NCBI GenBank assembly: GCA_011800805.1
Contig: MPNW01000250.1
Span: forward strand, 26,464-90,463
Origin: Hirudo medicinalis
Lineage: Eukaryota > Annelida > Clitellata > Hirudinida > Hirudinidae
Length of the DNA: 64,000 nucleotides
Direction of reading: 5' to 3'
How positions within the stretch are numbered: position 1 is the stretch's first letter; each line of letters begins with the position of its first letter. The notes under the pieces were generated by a model. The model ran no database searches. It saw only the letters and a program-made list of their open reading frames with translations, and was not told where the DNA came from. The translations under genes were made by a program, and so were the position numbers. Shown piece after piece: positions 28,601-39,361 of the stretch.

Positions 28601-29574
28601 CTTCAGAAACAAATGTGACGTCCCAACTGGAAACTCCCCTTGATCCTTCTATGCAACGCCAAATAGCCGATTTTTTTCCTTGCTCAGGTAGCTTAGAAAT
28701 TCTGAACCAACCCGAAAAAAGATCCGAATACTTCAGATCTGCAGATTTGACCGGACGATCCAGATCACCGAGTCCGGGGACTGCGGTTCAGGCCGTCAGA
28801 CCGACCGCGGTCGAAGCAACTGGCAATCTGAGAAGGTTGCCGGCTGTTCCCCCTAGAAAGCCGTCGATGCTCAACTTGAACTCTATGAGACAATCTTTCG
28901 AGGATAGAATGCCTCACGTCCTCACTTCGCCGACGGCCGTCGAATCTCAACAAGACGACATCGTTGTTTCTTCTCCCACGCTTGGGTCCTTAAATTTCCC
29001 TCTATTGGATCCTTCTCCGTCCCATTCCAGTTTGAATCTCCATCAACATCTCAAGTCGACGACCGTTTCCACTGATTCCAATCCGCCCCGACCCAATTCG
29101 ACGGACATCGAAAGCACTTCTCGTTGCTCAAGCGGCAGTCAAATGGCTCAAATGACAAGAGGTGGTGATCCATACCATCCAAGGCCGTCAAGGATTCCCA
29201 GGAGAGACGAGGACTTCCGACCTCGACTCGAGCCAACCGACCGTCTGAACTTCCCATCGACCTCTGCCAGAATATTCTCCAGCCTCGAACAGAGGTGGCA
29301 ACATTCCTTGCGACGACGTGGGGATGACCAGCACCCCCACAGGTCGCTTTTACCGGCACCACGAAGGCCTCAATTCGAACCGGGCCTGCGCCAACCGCAT
29401 CATCGGCTTCAACAGCGATTGATGCTGGACTCCGTGCATCAGTCCCACAGTCTGCCAAAGAGTTTCAAGCAGATCAGGACGACCAGGGAGGTCAGAGTTC
29501 AAGTCCCGAGACCGAGGGTGCCTCCGGATGACAAGGAAGATGAAAGCGATTCTGACGACGGTGACTGGTGCTAA
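2526..29574 (+). CDS. Cav2: Voltage-gated calcium channel alpha1 subunit, Cav2 (N/P/Q) class
   Basis: Pore-forming subunit of the presynaptic high-voltage-activated Ca2+ channel. Exons, all phase-consistent: 2526-2821, 2948-3053, 3266-3405, 5945-6036 or 6602-6708, 7016-7165, 7697-7920, 8212-8315, 8987-9102, 10468-10527, 11009-11110, 11489-11570, 11669-11796, 12059-12171, 12609-12721, 13130-13261, 13326-13398, 13565-13685, 13759-13859, 14100-14230, 14852-14917, 15201-15262, 15635-15710, 16085-16274, 16926-17032, 17849-17951, 18408-18568, 18849-18998, 19362-19563, 20624-20788, 21442-21567, 22145-22249, 22880-23002, 23789-23854, 23931-24022, 24348-24504, 24898-25025, 25234-25330, 25438-25543, 26434-26532, 26692-26789, 27021-27208, 27454-27535, 27635-28441 (or an internal donor), 28583-29574. 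Four six-TM repeats carry the pore glutamates in MEGW (7894), TGEDW (13577), TGEGW (18985) and TGESW (24361). A beta-subunit-binding AID lies in exon 8987-9102. The extreme C-terminus ends DWC, a Cav2 hallmark. About 1,980-2,250 residues depending on the last splice. Start choice is the first Met of the open exon. Confidence 0.95.
2822..2947 (+). other. Cav2: U12-type AT-AC intron in Cav2
   Basis: The 5' end reads ATATCCTTT, the canonical minor-spliceosome donor. The 3' end is AC, with a branch-like TTCTTCAAC whose second A (2937) lies 10 bases upstream. No GT-AG pair can remove the segment, because no AG occurs near its 3' side. Removal joins IIEW to a Gly and PFEYMVLL, as in other Cav2 channels. 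The 126 bases are a multiple of three with no stop, so the intron is translated if it is ignored. Minor introns are known from vertebrate voltage-gated Na+ and Ca2+ channel genes. Confidence 0.88.
5945..6036 (+). CDS. Cav2: Cav2 alternative IS4 exon A
   Basis: This 92-base exon enters in phase 2 and leaves in phase 1 (TTTCAG acceptor, GTAAGG donor). It encodes the end of IS3, the S3-S4 loop and the IS4 voltage sensor, with the core [18 protein letters not shown]. It is one of two phase-equivalent exons for the same segment. Relative to exon B it has a more basic S3-S4 loop (IKKFDQ) and a changed S4 exit (TGFES rather than SGVPS). Confidence 0.9.
6602..6708 (+). CDS. Cav2: Cav2 alternative IS4 exon B
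   Basis: This 107-base exon has the same entry phase (2) and exit phase (1) as exon A and encodes [20 protein letters not shown], the form closest to vertebrate Cav2. It uses the acceptor TTCATTATAG and donor GTAGGT. Including both exons would shift the frame, so they must be used one at a time. The 15-base length difference falls in the S3-S4 loop, which is Gly/Ser-rich here (ASGGSASN). Confidence 0.9.
8987..9102 (+). CDS. Cav2: Cav2 exon with alpha-interaction domain (AID)
   Basis: This exon encodes the end of IS6 and the start of the I-II linker. It contains [18 protein letters not shown], which fits the AID consensus QQxExxLxGYxxWIxxxE and is completed by EE from the next exon (10468). 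The AID is the high-affinity binding site of the cytoplasmic Cav-beta subunit. Only one copy is seen, so the alternative I-II exon known in some insects is not evident. Confidence 0.92.
14322..14455. repeat. CAA-rich trinucleotide array in a Cav2 intron
   Basis: Runs of CAA with interspersed CAG lie in the intron between exons 14100-14230 and 14852-14917. They generate spurious poly-Thr, Cys or Val frames. Confidence 0.9.
18206..18322. repeat. ATCC tetranucleotide array in a Cav2 intron
   Basis: More than twenty tandem ATCC units lie in the GC-AG intron between exons 17849-17951 and 18408-18568, about 85 bases before the latter. Confidence 0.93.
18576..18710. repeat. GAT trinucleotide array next to a Cav2 donor
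   Basis: The GAT repeats begin within about ten bases of the donor of exon 18408-18568 and extend about 135 bases into the intron. Confidence 0.9.
21178..21418. repeat. ATC/GTC array next to a Cav2 acceptor
   Basis: About 240 bases of ATC and GTC repeats end some 23 bases before the acceptor of exon 21442-21567, leaving only a short polypyrimidine tract between repeat and exon. Confidence 0.9.
23040..23310. repeat. AT-rich simple repeat in a Cav2 intron
   Basis: Long TATA and AATATT runs without other complexity fill most of the 5' part of the intron after exon 22880-23002. Confidence 0.85.
25700..25830. repeat. TACA-type minisatellite in a Cav2 intron
   Basis: Degenerate units of about 10-16 bases built from ACATGTACAAGTATACAT recur across 130 bases. 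The repeat is open in several frames, which explains Tyr/His-rich ORFs over it. Confidence 0.75.
27635..28441 (+). CDS. Cav2: Cav2 C-terminal exon, possible short-isoform terminus
   Basis: The exon is joined in phase 0 to 27454-27535 and stays open for 268 codons to a TAA at 28439-28441, ending QAFK. The sequence is Ser/Thr/Pro-rich and low in hydrophobics, like Cav2 tails. If the downstream exon is used, an internal phase-1 donor must be chosen; one candidate is after 28265 (CCCA then GTATAA). If it is not spliced, the channel ends here and lacks the DWC motif. Confidence 0.75.
   Translation, partial: SQRLSSCLNKLPDQVDLHSAEFSEKSDPSMLTLNDEETLAKKSLEAETQSRSPTRLSSEDQWSQGTPQHQLHNPILRHPGIRPDISQHSISSMHTLGSKSSASNNGIETVRVTDMTSSSGFTKSIGTIISSINKSVSSALTNLVNQPEHQTGVRSTIPGIPSNLSQQINSMKTPSRVPSDGFLARFQSLSPIPSRRPGQNTASSSLTLSPSINFPTQRTETISKQHLRLTAKDSSPYPTTRSDLVHFCPNIPAKREPVKVTTIVQAFK
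28583..29574 (+). CDS. Cav2: Cav2 last exon with RIM-BP and PDZ-ligand motifs
   Basis: The exon starts after TTTCGTCAG and is open to TAA at 29572-29574. At 28831-28854 it encodes RRLPAVPP, which fits the RxxPxxP class bound by RIM-binding-protein SH3 domains. The final residues are DDGDWC; the terminal (D/E)xWC is the Cav2 ligand for RIM, CASK and Mint PDZ domains. Entry is in phase 1, so the upstream splice partner in exon 27635-28441 is not certain. Confidence 0.82.
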
Positions 29575-31765
29575 CGATGCGATCATTTCTGTGGCCAATC
29601 GTGTTTCTAATTTCGTTTTTTCTTTTTTTTTTAGTTCCACTTCAAAAGCATCCTAACATTTAGGATATTTCTCCATTGGATTGTTCGTGGAGTGATTACG
29701 ATTTTATATCCGAGGTGTGTTTTATCGTGTTCTTTTTTATTGCTTTTTGAATATTTTGGCACGAGCTGCGACTTTCGACTATTTCATATGAGTTTGCCTT
29801 TTGTTTGAAAGTCATTTTTTGATCGCAACTGAGCGGAGTCGAAACTTGTGACGCGCGTCAAACAATTTCTTCCTTTGATTTCCTGTGTTTTTCATTCCAT
29901 CTAAGTTTGATTTTATTCAAGGTTCGTAGTTAAACTCATTCTACACTTTCCATTTCGCTGCACGTCGATGTTTGCCAATATTTCAAGAGGTTCAAATGAC
30001 CTTTGAACTGTGAAAGGTTTTAAATATCTCAAGTGACGTTGATGCTTCATTCTGAAAATGAGTATTGTGAAATTTTAACGGCAGAATTTTCTTCCTTACA
30101 AGATTAGGTTTACTCTCGGATTAAATGGAATCAAATAAGTGAGCGATCAAATCGTCGAATTCAATAATTGGTTAAGTAACCTTTGTTGGCACTGAACTGC
30201 TGAATTTCGTTGAAAAAAATGTTTTCTTTCTTTGAACAGGTGATTTTCCTTCACCTCGATGTGTCTGAGATTTGTGATTCGAATTCTATTTTCTGCTGTC
30301 GATAACAAGAACTGTTGTCATGCCTTAAACTGTCAACAGTTAAGTTGTTGATGTCGACAAAAGTCACCTTCCAAATGGAAAATCCATTGCAATCTCCGGA
30401 TCGTTGTTGTCCTCTGCCTTCCCATTACTGACTCCATGTTTGACATTCGTCTTATCGGTTCAAATCGCTGATGGTGCCGAATAGAATAAGAGAGATTAGT
30501 GCTTTTGACCCTAGGATGCAAAAAAATAAATATTAATGTCATCATTGCTTCTAAAATTATTGGTACTATAATATTAATATTGTAATTATTTAAGTTTATT
30601 CTTTACCATTCCAGTCCGTAATTATTATTAAATTGATTTGTTTTTTTAACCATTCAACATTTCAGAGCTTTGTCATGCCGTGATGTTTCTCAATCTGCAT
30701 TGAATCCTTTTCATCGCGTTTTCAAATGTCGTTGTTTCGGAGTTTGTTGATTTTATTGTTGCAGTTGTTGTTGTTCTTGTTGTTGTTGTTGCTGTTTTTA
30801 TCTTGGGAGGTTCGCAGACGATTCCATTCACTTGAATGTCATCTGCGTCGTGCTCAAACACAAGGACTTGTGTCTTCTTTAAGATAATAGAAGAGTTTCT
30901 ATTCAGCGTTATTCCGACAGCCACGTGGTAATCCGATTATCGCCCATTATTAACATTAAGAGTATTACTGTTTTTCTGGTGGATATTGTTATATTATTAT
31001 TATTATTTTCAATAACATTATTTATATTATAACTAATATAATATTATTTAATAATATATTTATATTTAAACATCTATCTATCTGTCATAATTAATATTAC
31101 CCATATTATTATATTAAATCGATCTTTTTTACTTAGGCTAATTTTGTTCGAAAATAAATTTTAGATTAAAAATCAAAAATGGAAATTGTCAGTAGGTTGA
31201 CAGCTGTGACAGCTAGAGACATGTTATTAGATCATTCTGAAACTTCTGAAGCTCACACTCCCAGCAACCATTTATTATTGCTTCATATTTATTACTGTGT
31301 TATAATTTTTTATTTTTGTAAACGTCATTATTATTAATATTACTATTATTACATTATAGTTATTACAACTATTTTATTTACAAATATGTCAGTCGCAAAT
31401 CATGAATACATTTGTTTCCAAATATTGTTTACAAATATTGAACAATATTTGTATACATAATATTATAATCAGTGACAAATATACATAATTAAGTAAAATA
31501 AAATCGTGAACTATTAAAAGAAACTAAATTATAGTTTTCTCAGTCATCTACCCTAACGTAACAAAGCAGGGTTAGGGTTAGTCACTCATGATCCTCTCAA
31601 ATGCAGCCACATTCAGAAGCTAGGAAATATTAGGACTGAACTAAGAAAGCACTACTGTAACTAGAGGAACAACTAGAAGTACAAATAGAGGAACTATGCT
31701 AACATGTAGCAGGACCCTTTTCCGTTTATCTTTTTATCAGTTTATCTGTTAGTTTTATTTGTTGA
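29575..31765. other. 3' flank of Cav2 and spacer to the DSL gene
   Basis: The first part is presumably the Cav2 3' UTR. An AATAAA-like sequence is present near 30526. A GTT-rich patch lies at about 30755-30800 and AT-rich microsatellite sequence at 30985-31400. I see no coding exon. Two genes converge here, so this spacer holds both transcript ends. Confidence 0.6.
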
Positions 31766-32820
31766 TCAAGCCAAATAGGCTTTCTCTTCAGGAATAAACA
31801 CTTCATCCTTGGAAAATTCATTATCTGGGGAGTACAATTCTTTGTTCGCATGTTCCGAACTTTCGTACACGTTGGAAGGAGAAGGAAGTTTGTGGCTCTT
31901 GTGTATGCTTCCCAACGATGACTCCATCACTGTGGAATATATCTCGGATGATGACGACATGATGCTCGATGTTGACATGAGCTGGGGTTTCTTGGCAGTT
32001 CTGCATTAAAAAAACAACAAACAAATCAATATTTTAAAGTGTTATTACTAGAAATTCGGTTAAATGTTATTAATTAAGTGCAATAATTGTCCTCGTTTCG
32101 AAAACCTACCTTTTTCTTTTCTTACAGAGAAGAATTGAAAGGACGATGATGATGACGAGGAAGATGAAGGAGAGAATGATGAAGAATATGAAGAGAATCC
32201 CAAACTGAAATTCAAAAAAATCCCACTGTACAACTACTAGCAAATAACCACCAATAATTAGTAACTTCTTCATTACGTCATTTTCTTACGTTGAGCGTAA
32301 TACCAGGTTCTCAAGATTTCAGTTGTAAAGCTGTTGTCATACATTTTATAGAATTCCCTCTACTCATTGACTAGCCAGCCTAAAATATACTTTCTTTGAT
32401 AAAATGAAAAATATTAGAAAATCAGTTTTTTTTGAATTTACAAAAACTTAATTTATCTAGTTTTACCACCTATTAAAACATTCAAGAATAATTATTATCG
32501 AATCAACAAGTGTTTATCATAATCTATCTTTTATTTATTCAAACATTTCTTACCATAGGCAGAGAATCACTGGATTGATTGCTCTGATAAGGAATTGAGC
32601 CCCCGCTGGGTAATTCTTGTTTCAATTCACACCTTTCCCCCGTGAATCCCTGAGGACACTGGCACTGAGGCACCAAAGTCAGGTTCTTGATGGCAACCAC
32701 CTGACAAAATCCTCTCTCGCACTTGAGGCTGCTGCACAAGAGACTTTCTTCGCAGGCATCTCCTAATTGATGGAATTTGTGATTGGAAGTTTTTAATTAT
32801 TATGAATATTATTATTATTA

Positions 32821-32856
<36 letters not shown>

Positions 32857-33887
32857 GTAGTAGTAGTAGTAGTAGTAATAAATTTTTATTTTTTAATTAA
32901 TTATTCAATTTATGAGACTTGTATTGTAATCGGTGAATTACAATGTTCAATATCGGAAATGACTTTAAATGATAAAACCTGCAAATTGCTTTGGACAAAC
33001 ACATTTTCCTCCTTCACAGACACCTCCATTCTGCAGAATTATTATCAAAACATTTAACTAAACAATAATAAATAAGTGGTGCCTAAATAAAATTGTTTAG
33101 AATAAATTTGTCAAAACAAAACTTCCAAATCTTTTGAAATTCATTTTAAACAACAAAAAATAGAAAAGAGCACCTGACAGAACTTCCCGACAGAAGAGCA
33201 CAAATCCACCTCACAACTCGACCCCACAAATCCTGACTTGCAGATGCAGAAGCCATCAATTGAGCAGCGACCGCCGTTCAGACAACCAACCACTTTGCAC
33301 AGAGGATCCTGACACTGAGTTCCAACGTAGTTTGGCGGACAGAAGCAGTTCTTGTCCCCGTAACACGTGCCTCCGTTCTGACACGGATTGGATTTGGTGC
33401 AGGCCTGTGAGAAGAATTTTGTTGCCAGACAATATTCTATCTTACGCTCGCGATCGTAAGCTGAGAAAGTAGCAATTGTTGAATGGAAAAGCAAATATGA
33501 ATGCGATGTGAATGTTATTACACACGAACGTGAACATTATCAAGTAGATGTCAATGTGCACGTATTTGCATTTCGCATATTAATCTATTTATTTTTGCAT
33601 GTTAATCTATTTATTTTTGCATATTAATTAATTTAATTTTGCACATTAATTACTTTTTGCATAATCGTATTTTTGCTTTTCACCTTTTCGCTGCAATTTC
33701 TACCGACAAACTCAGGAGGGCATTTGCACATGTACTCGTTGACCCCGTCCACACACGTGGCTTCATTTTGGCAGGGTTTTGTTGAACATTCGTCTATGTT
33801 TTCTTCGCACATCTTGCCTGACATTTAAGACAAATTTTATTTAATCATTACAATTTTAGCTTTAGTTAAGTTTAAATTCATTAGTAA

Positions 33888-33928
<41 letters not shown>

Positions 33929-35218
33929 CATCATTATTATTAATTTGATTAAATTTTTTTATATATCACTTAAAGAATTCTTGTTCTTAAGAACTATAGA
34001 GCTATATTTAGATTACCTGACAAGACAAATTTAACTTTCCCTGTTAATCACATTTAATCTTCAAGATATTAAAAAATACACACACACACAATCACTATAG
34101 TCTCACGACTTTTTCTGAAATTAGCCGGCACATCGAACCAAATCGAAGAGAGGATGAAGCGTTCATTCTTGGCCAACTACTCTTTGGATTGTTTGCAAAA
34201 CAAATATCAGACGTCCTCACCTGAAAACCCAGGTTTGCAACGACAGGTGTAAGACCGCACACCGTCGATACAAATTGCTCCGTTCGTGCATCGATTGCTG
34301 GTGCAATCATCCTGCTTCGTCAGACAATTGACTCCTGCATCCTCCCATCCTGAAATTATTTATTATAATTATTTTACTTGAATGAAAAGTTGTTGTTTCT
34401 GAATAATTGGTTTGTGAAAGAATGATGCAGATTTTGTCTTAAAATGCTGGTTAAACACTCCTTAAGTACCGTATTAAGTACGTTATTACCGATTACATTA
34501 TTATCAATAATAAAGTGCTACAAGACATATTTAATAAAATAAAACTGCTTTAATTCTACCACGAGGTTATGGAGAGCTATTTACAAAAACTTATTCCCAT
34601 CATCGTTAATATCACACTCTCTCACCTGCCAAGCACACCTTGTTTCCATTGGGATCACAGACGTAATGTCCATTTACAGTGTCATCTCTAGCCATGCACA
34701 ACTTTGTACAATTTTTGCCGTAGAAGTTTTCATCACAATAAACTCGCCATGTAAAAGTCAGTCTGAGATTAGTTAATTAATTGTGATTGATTAATTGTTT
34801 TTAAATTAGAAAAGTAACAAAATAGTAATACTACTATTATTACTACTACTACTACTGCTGCTAATAATAATAATAATAACAACAATAATATAACAATAAC
34901 AATAATAATAATAACAATAGGTTATATAAATCTACAATGTAATACGATCAAAGTTTAAATGTTTTCAAGAGCATTGAATGAAGAATAACTTATAATTATA
35001 TTTTTTACAGCTGAATTTAGATTTAAACAAGTCATGTACGTCGTTATCCTTCCTGAAGCCGCAGCTCGATGGGATTTGAAACCAGTTTCGACGGACTGGC
35101 AGGTGTTTCCAGTCTGTAGATAATGTCATCGACGAAATCAGGCGCTGTCAAAGGACTGTCATCGTCTTCTATGTGTACCTTCAATAGAATTCCTCCCTGC
35201 ATTTACAAGTTAATCACC

Positions 35219-35257
<39 letters not shown>

Positions 35258-36938
35258 CGTTGTTGTTGTTGTTGTAGTTGTTTTGTTGTTGTTGTTGTTA
35301 TTTGTATTAGTATTTAATAATACTTTAATTTTTTTATATTTTTTAATTTTAAATAATTATGGATAAATTATATCGTGCTAAATTTGTAAATTAATATATA
35401 TTTAATTGAAAAAAAACTAACTATCATTTCTTAACCACCTTAGAGATAATGTTATAAATAAAATAAAACTAACAGTTGAAAATTTAAATTTATCAAATTC
35501 CTGTCATTTCTGAAAACATGAATCCAATGCAATTCAACAATGCTTGTTGTTGCAGATCATCAATGCCCGCTAATTTATCACAACTAGGTGAATAGACAGC
35601 AACAGTAACAACAACAACAACAACAACACGTAACCGGCCAGTAGTTGAAAGTGTAATTGATCGGGTTGTAGACGTTGTTCATCGTGGCGTAAGACGGAAA
35701 TACGTTGTGGTTCGTGTTGTCAAAAGATCCTGTAATCTTCGTTAAAATTGGAGTCTCATCGGCTTTGTTGCTCCTGGAATAAAATGAAATTCAGGGTCGA
35801 ACAACACGGTATATGGCATAATTTATTATAACTGCTTAGTGGGTTTAATTGGTTAGGTAATAATATATTATTGCAATTCAAAATGTAACGTTATTAATTG
35901 CTTGTACTTTGAGATATCTTATTTTCCAATAATATTTTTTAAATGACTCAATACTAACTGTGCAACCCATGAAATAATAATAATTATATTAATAATACCT
36001 AATAATAATATATATAAATATACATATATATATTATATTATATATAATAGAATTAGAATATTATTAGTGTTATAATTATAATAATATTATTATTATTAAA
36101 TGATAATAACTCAAAATATCTCGAAATCGTCATCTGAAACTCTATATCCCTTCAAAGCACACAAACGTATCAGGAAAACCAATCAATAAAAGTCAGCATT
36201 TTAATTTTCAGCAGTTTGTTCTCCAAGATTACTAAATATGTAATAAATTAATTAATTAATTAATATAAATAATTGATCGATTGCTGAGCATTAAATACAT
36301 CGAGTGAAACATAAACTGAAATAAAAATATTTCACCCTCCGAGCCAGTCCAATCCGAATCTAAATGTGTGGTCGCAGCTTCCAAACAAGTCACAACCGTT
36401 TCCATATCCATCTTGTCCACCTGGATTGTCGAAGGTTAAAAGCATCCACTCCAAACTCGCTGTGGCGCTCACCTGCAACTGATTCACCTGGACAATTTGA
36501 CGAATTACGAGTTAAAACTAAATGAAATATTATTTATAACTTAATTTGTAAGTCTTTGAAAAAATAAATAAGTAAATTGATGAATAAATCACAACTTGAT
36601 TTTTTTACTATTTTTTTTTGTCATTCATTAAATACAATTTATATTTTTTATTTAATTCAAATCCTTTTAGTAATAATTTTTTAATATTTATAATATAACA
36701 TTTTATCGTTTGTAAATTTATATTTATAAATTCATAATTTTGTTTGCAAACAATTTTTATTCATCCTTCCCAAATTCTCTTTCGGGATGATTTTAAGTCG
36801 ATTTAATGCACTTAACATTCATTGTTTGTTGATTGTGTATAATCCAAATAAAGAGTTTAAAGCAAATAAATTGAACTAAAACCAAGAGGTGCCCACCTGA
36901 GCGAGTAAAACACAAAACGTGAGGCAGGAGACCTTCAT
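31766..36938 (-). CDS. DSL-type Notch ligand (Delta/Jagged family), compact
   Basis: A membrane ligand for Notch of about 552 residues. Exons (minus strand order): 36897-36938, 36336-36487, 35635-35773, 35093-35196, 34626-34762, 34221-34349, 33684-33817, 33174-33404, 32979-33030, 32554-32762, 32110-32204, 31766-32000. All phases agree. The donor of 35093-35196 (CC then GTCGAA) is weak, but it is the only one that avoids a stop and meets the DSL exon in phase. Domains: signal peptide ([14 protein letters not shown]), MNNL region (about 20-145), DSL domain beginning [14 protein letters not shown] with [13 protein letters not shown], six EGF repeats (the second, [15 protein letters not shown], is calcium-binding type), one TM segment of Phe/Ile/Leu (about 444-470), a KKRKR stop-transfer and an 80-residue Ser-rich tail ending AYLA. 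No Jagged cysteine-rich domain is present. Confidence 0.9.
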
Positions 36939-37322
36939 GATCAACCCTTGAAGACTGCTTCTGACGACTTAAATAGAATTAAGCGCTGACAGTTTCACAA
37001 TGCATTGCGTCAAATTGATGTCAGGCTTGAATGACTTGGGCTGAAAAGGACTCCAGGGTTGAGATTTGCGGTCTGGGAATTTCTGTCAATCTCGCTTTTT
37101 CAGAAGTCCTCTTTCATTCTATCTATTGATAAATGTCATTTTTGAGGTTCTTAAGTTGTATGTCGCGTTAACTGTTGCGTTAACTTTTTTAGTGGACAGA
37201 TGAAGAACATAAATAATAATAATAAGAAATGTAATATCATAAATGTCGCCATCTAATTATTATGTGATGGATCACTCAATTCAATTGAATCAGAAGCATT
37301 CTAGACATTTCTCCCATTATTT

Positions 37323-37488
37323 GCAGGCTACGCTCCTGAATACGGCAGTAATGGCGACAGTCGTAAAGTGTCGTGTTCGAAACCCAGCCTGCACTGCCGC
37401 AAGCGCCCTTGAGAAGGAGCGCTATATAAATGGTTAACAAAAAGCGCCTCTGACGCTATGCATACGGCGATGTATAAATGAACTAAAT
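37323..37488 (+). mobile_element. tRNA-derived SINE, copy 1 (box A lost)
   Basis: It shares with the copies at 43853 and 60662 the segment CGACAGTCGTAA, a box-B-like GTTCGAAACCC, and a body with GCGCCCTTG, AGGAGCGCTATATAAATGG and GCGCCTCTGACGCTATGCAT. Compared with copy 3 it lacks the stretch that holds box A, so it is a 5'-damaged copy. Confidence 0.75.
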
Positions 37489-38129
37489 TTTGCATTCTTT
37501 GAAATTCAATCTGTCCTATTTTAAAATCTCCATAATTTCCACACAGCTATAAAAACAAATATGTCCGACATCCGTAGCTGTTTCTCAAAATGTACAATAC
37601 TCCCAACGGCATTATAAGCTGAGTTTTTCAACTAGGGTTGAAAGTTGTTATAGTTACTTATTACAAATTAATTTAGTAAATAAATAAAAAATAAATATTT
37701 GTTTAGTGAAAAAGTCTCAAATGTAAGCAAACTTGAAACTTGTTCACGTGAAATTATTTTCTGAAATTAGTAATGGAAGGCATCTCCTTCACCGGAGATT
37801 TACTCTGGAATTGATTTTTGCCTCAATAATGTCTTTAAATAGACCTCAACAAGATGTGATTTATTGGAAACATTAAACACGAAGAAAATGTCGACAAAAA
37901 GAGTTCTTTACGAGTTGAAAATTGTTTGTTTGTCCGTTTAGACTTTTGATGCTGGTTGTCATTGAGTTATCGTCTGCTTGGGAAGACCTGTGGGAATAAG
38001 TTGGTTGAATTAAACATTTATTTATTTAAAGAATTGAAATAATAGCATAACAATTATATTGTTAAATAATTAATAAATAATAATAGTAATAATAATAATA
38101 ATGATAATAATAATGTTATTAATAATAAT

Positions 38130-38250
38130 AAATTTGTAAGGCGCCTTGCGTAAGTGTCTTCGTTGTCCTGGATTCGTGTTGATGTCCTGAAGAAATGAGT
38201 CTTCAAAACAAGCAACGAGAACAAAAGCAAAACGAAAATCAGGTAAACAG
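38130..38250 (-). repeat. Dispersed repeat with GCGCCTTACAAATT and an ATT tail, copy 1
   Basis: On the minus strand it reads GAATCCAGGACAACGAAG, then AAGGCGCCTTACAAATT, followed by an ATT/TAA simple tail. The same order occurs at 63240-63350. The tail suggests a retroposon, but I cannot assign a family. Confidence 0.55.
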
Positions 38251-38297
38251 GTGAACACATTCCAAAAGGAGAATCACGGAGGAAAATATTTCTCCTA

Positions 38298-38405
38298 ATT
38301 GGATTGGCTGAATCATTAATTTTAATTGGATTGACTGAATCATTAATTTTAACTGGATTGACTGAATCATTCATTTTAACTGGATTGACTGAATCTAATG
38401 ATTCT
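38298..38405. repeat. 27-base tandem minisatellite
   Basis: About four units of AATTGGATTGACTGAATC plus an ATTAATTTT-like remainder occur in tandem with few differences. Translated on the minus strand they give a nine-residue NDSVNPIKI repeat, which is why the area looks coding. Confidence 0.85.
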
Positions 38406-39361
38406 AATGATCTAATGATTAATTTTACAACGTAATTAGAAAATAACGATCTCAGCATTAAAAGTGTTTATTGAAAAGGAAGGGTGAGGTTGCTAATGTT
38501 GTTGCTTTGCAGAATCATCGATTCGTGAAGGATTAGTAATAATTAAAAATTGCTGATATTATTATTATTATTATTATTATTCGGTGTTGTTGTTATCATT
38601 TATTAACATCCGTTACATAACTAAATGATTAGGACATGTGTCATTATTCAGAATTTAATATGTGCATAACTACATGATGACCACAGGTATGTGATGACCT
38701 TAATTTAGCATGAGAACGTGCTTCAAACAAATTTAATCCTTCGAAATTTCAAGTAATCTAATTCAAATAGCACTGGATTACCCCAACAGGGTTACGTACG
38801 TATATAAAAATATTAAGTAAAAAATTATATACTGATATTTTAATACCTCCGCTAACAAGACAAAAACTTATAATGAATGTTAGTTCTTGGTACAATCGAA
38901 TATTGTTAAGATGTTTTGTTTGTCTCATGGTTTTTAATTTTATTATGACTCATACAATTTGGGAGGCTAAGAAAACCATGAAAGCGTCCATTGTCGAGAT
39001 ACGTGGTTTTCGGTTACACTCAATTTGCTGTGAACTTTGATATTTAGAAATTTTTTTCTGTTTAATCAGATTCGGCGTTGGAACAAAATGAAAATAATGA
39101 ATAAACGTTCATGTTTAAAGTTTGACAATGTTGAAATTCTACATGATTTGTTGTTCATTAAGAAAATCTAATAATCATATTTCTATTTGTTTTTGGAAGC
39201 TGCATTGCTTAGTCAAAACATTTTCCCAGCGATTGCTTTAAAAACAAGTTATGACTCACCATTCGTTTTAAAGGGAGAGAATTATTAATCATACGTTGCT
39301 AAACCAGCTGTGCTTAATAAAGATTGTTATCAACTTTCTGTCCTTGTTACATTCTAGTTGC

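Larger units (their letters stand above)
36939..39359. other. Spacer upstream of the DSL gene
   Basis: No gene is supported here. The stretch contains a SINE (37323-37488), TAA-type simple sequence (38080-38130), a second dispersed repeat (38130-38250) and a 27-base minisatellite. The open frame at 38054-38458 on the minus strand is made of these repeats and was not kept. The promoter of the DSL gene should lie just right of 36938. Confidence 0.6.

Noticed and set aside
31553..31585. Two telomere-like TTAGGG units
   Set aside because: The run is too short to be telomeric and has no further copies nearby.
38054..38458. Minus-strand ORF of 134 codons with a hydrophobic stretch and a nine-residue repeat
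   Set aside because: It is made of a 27-base minisatellite, a dispersed repeat and a TAA simple tail; no splice sites or homology support a gene.
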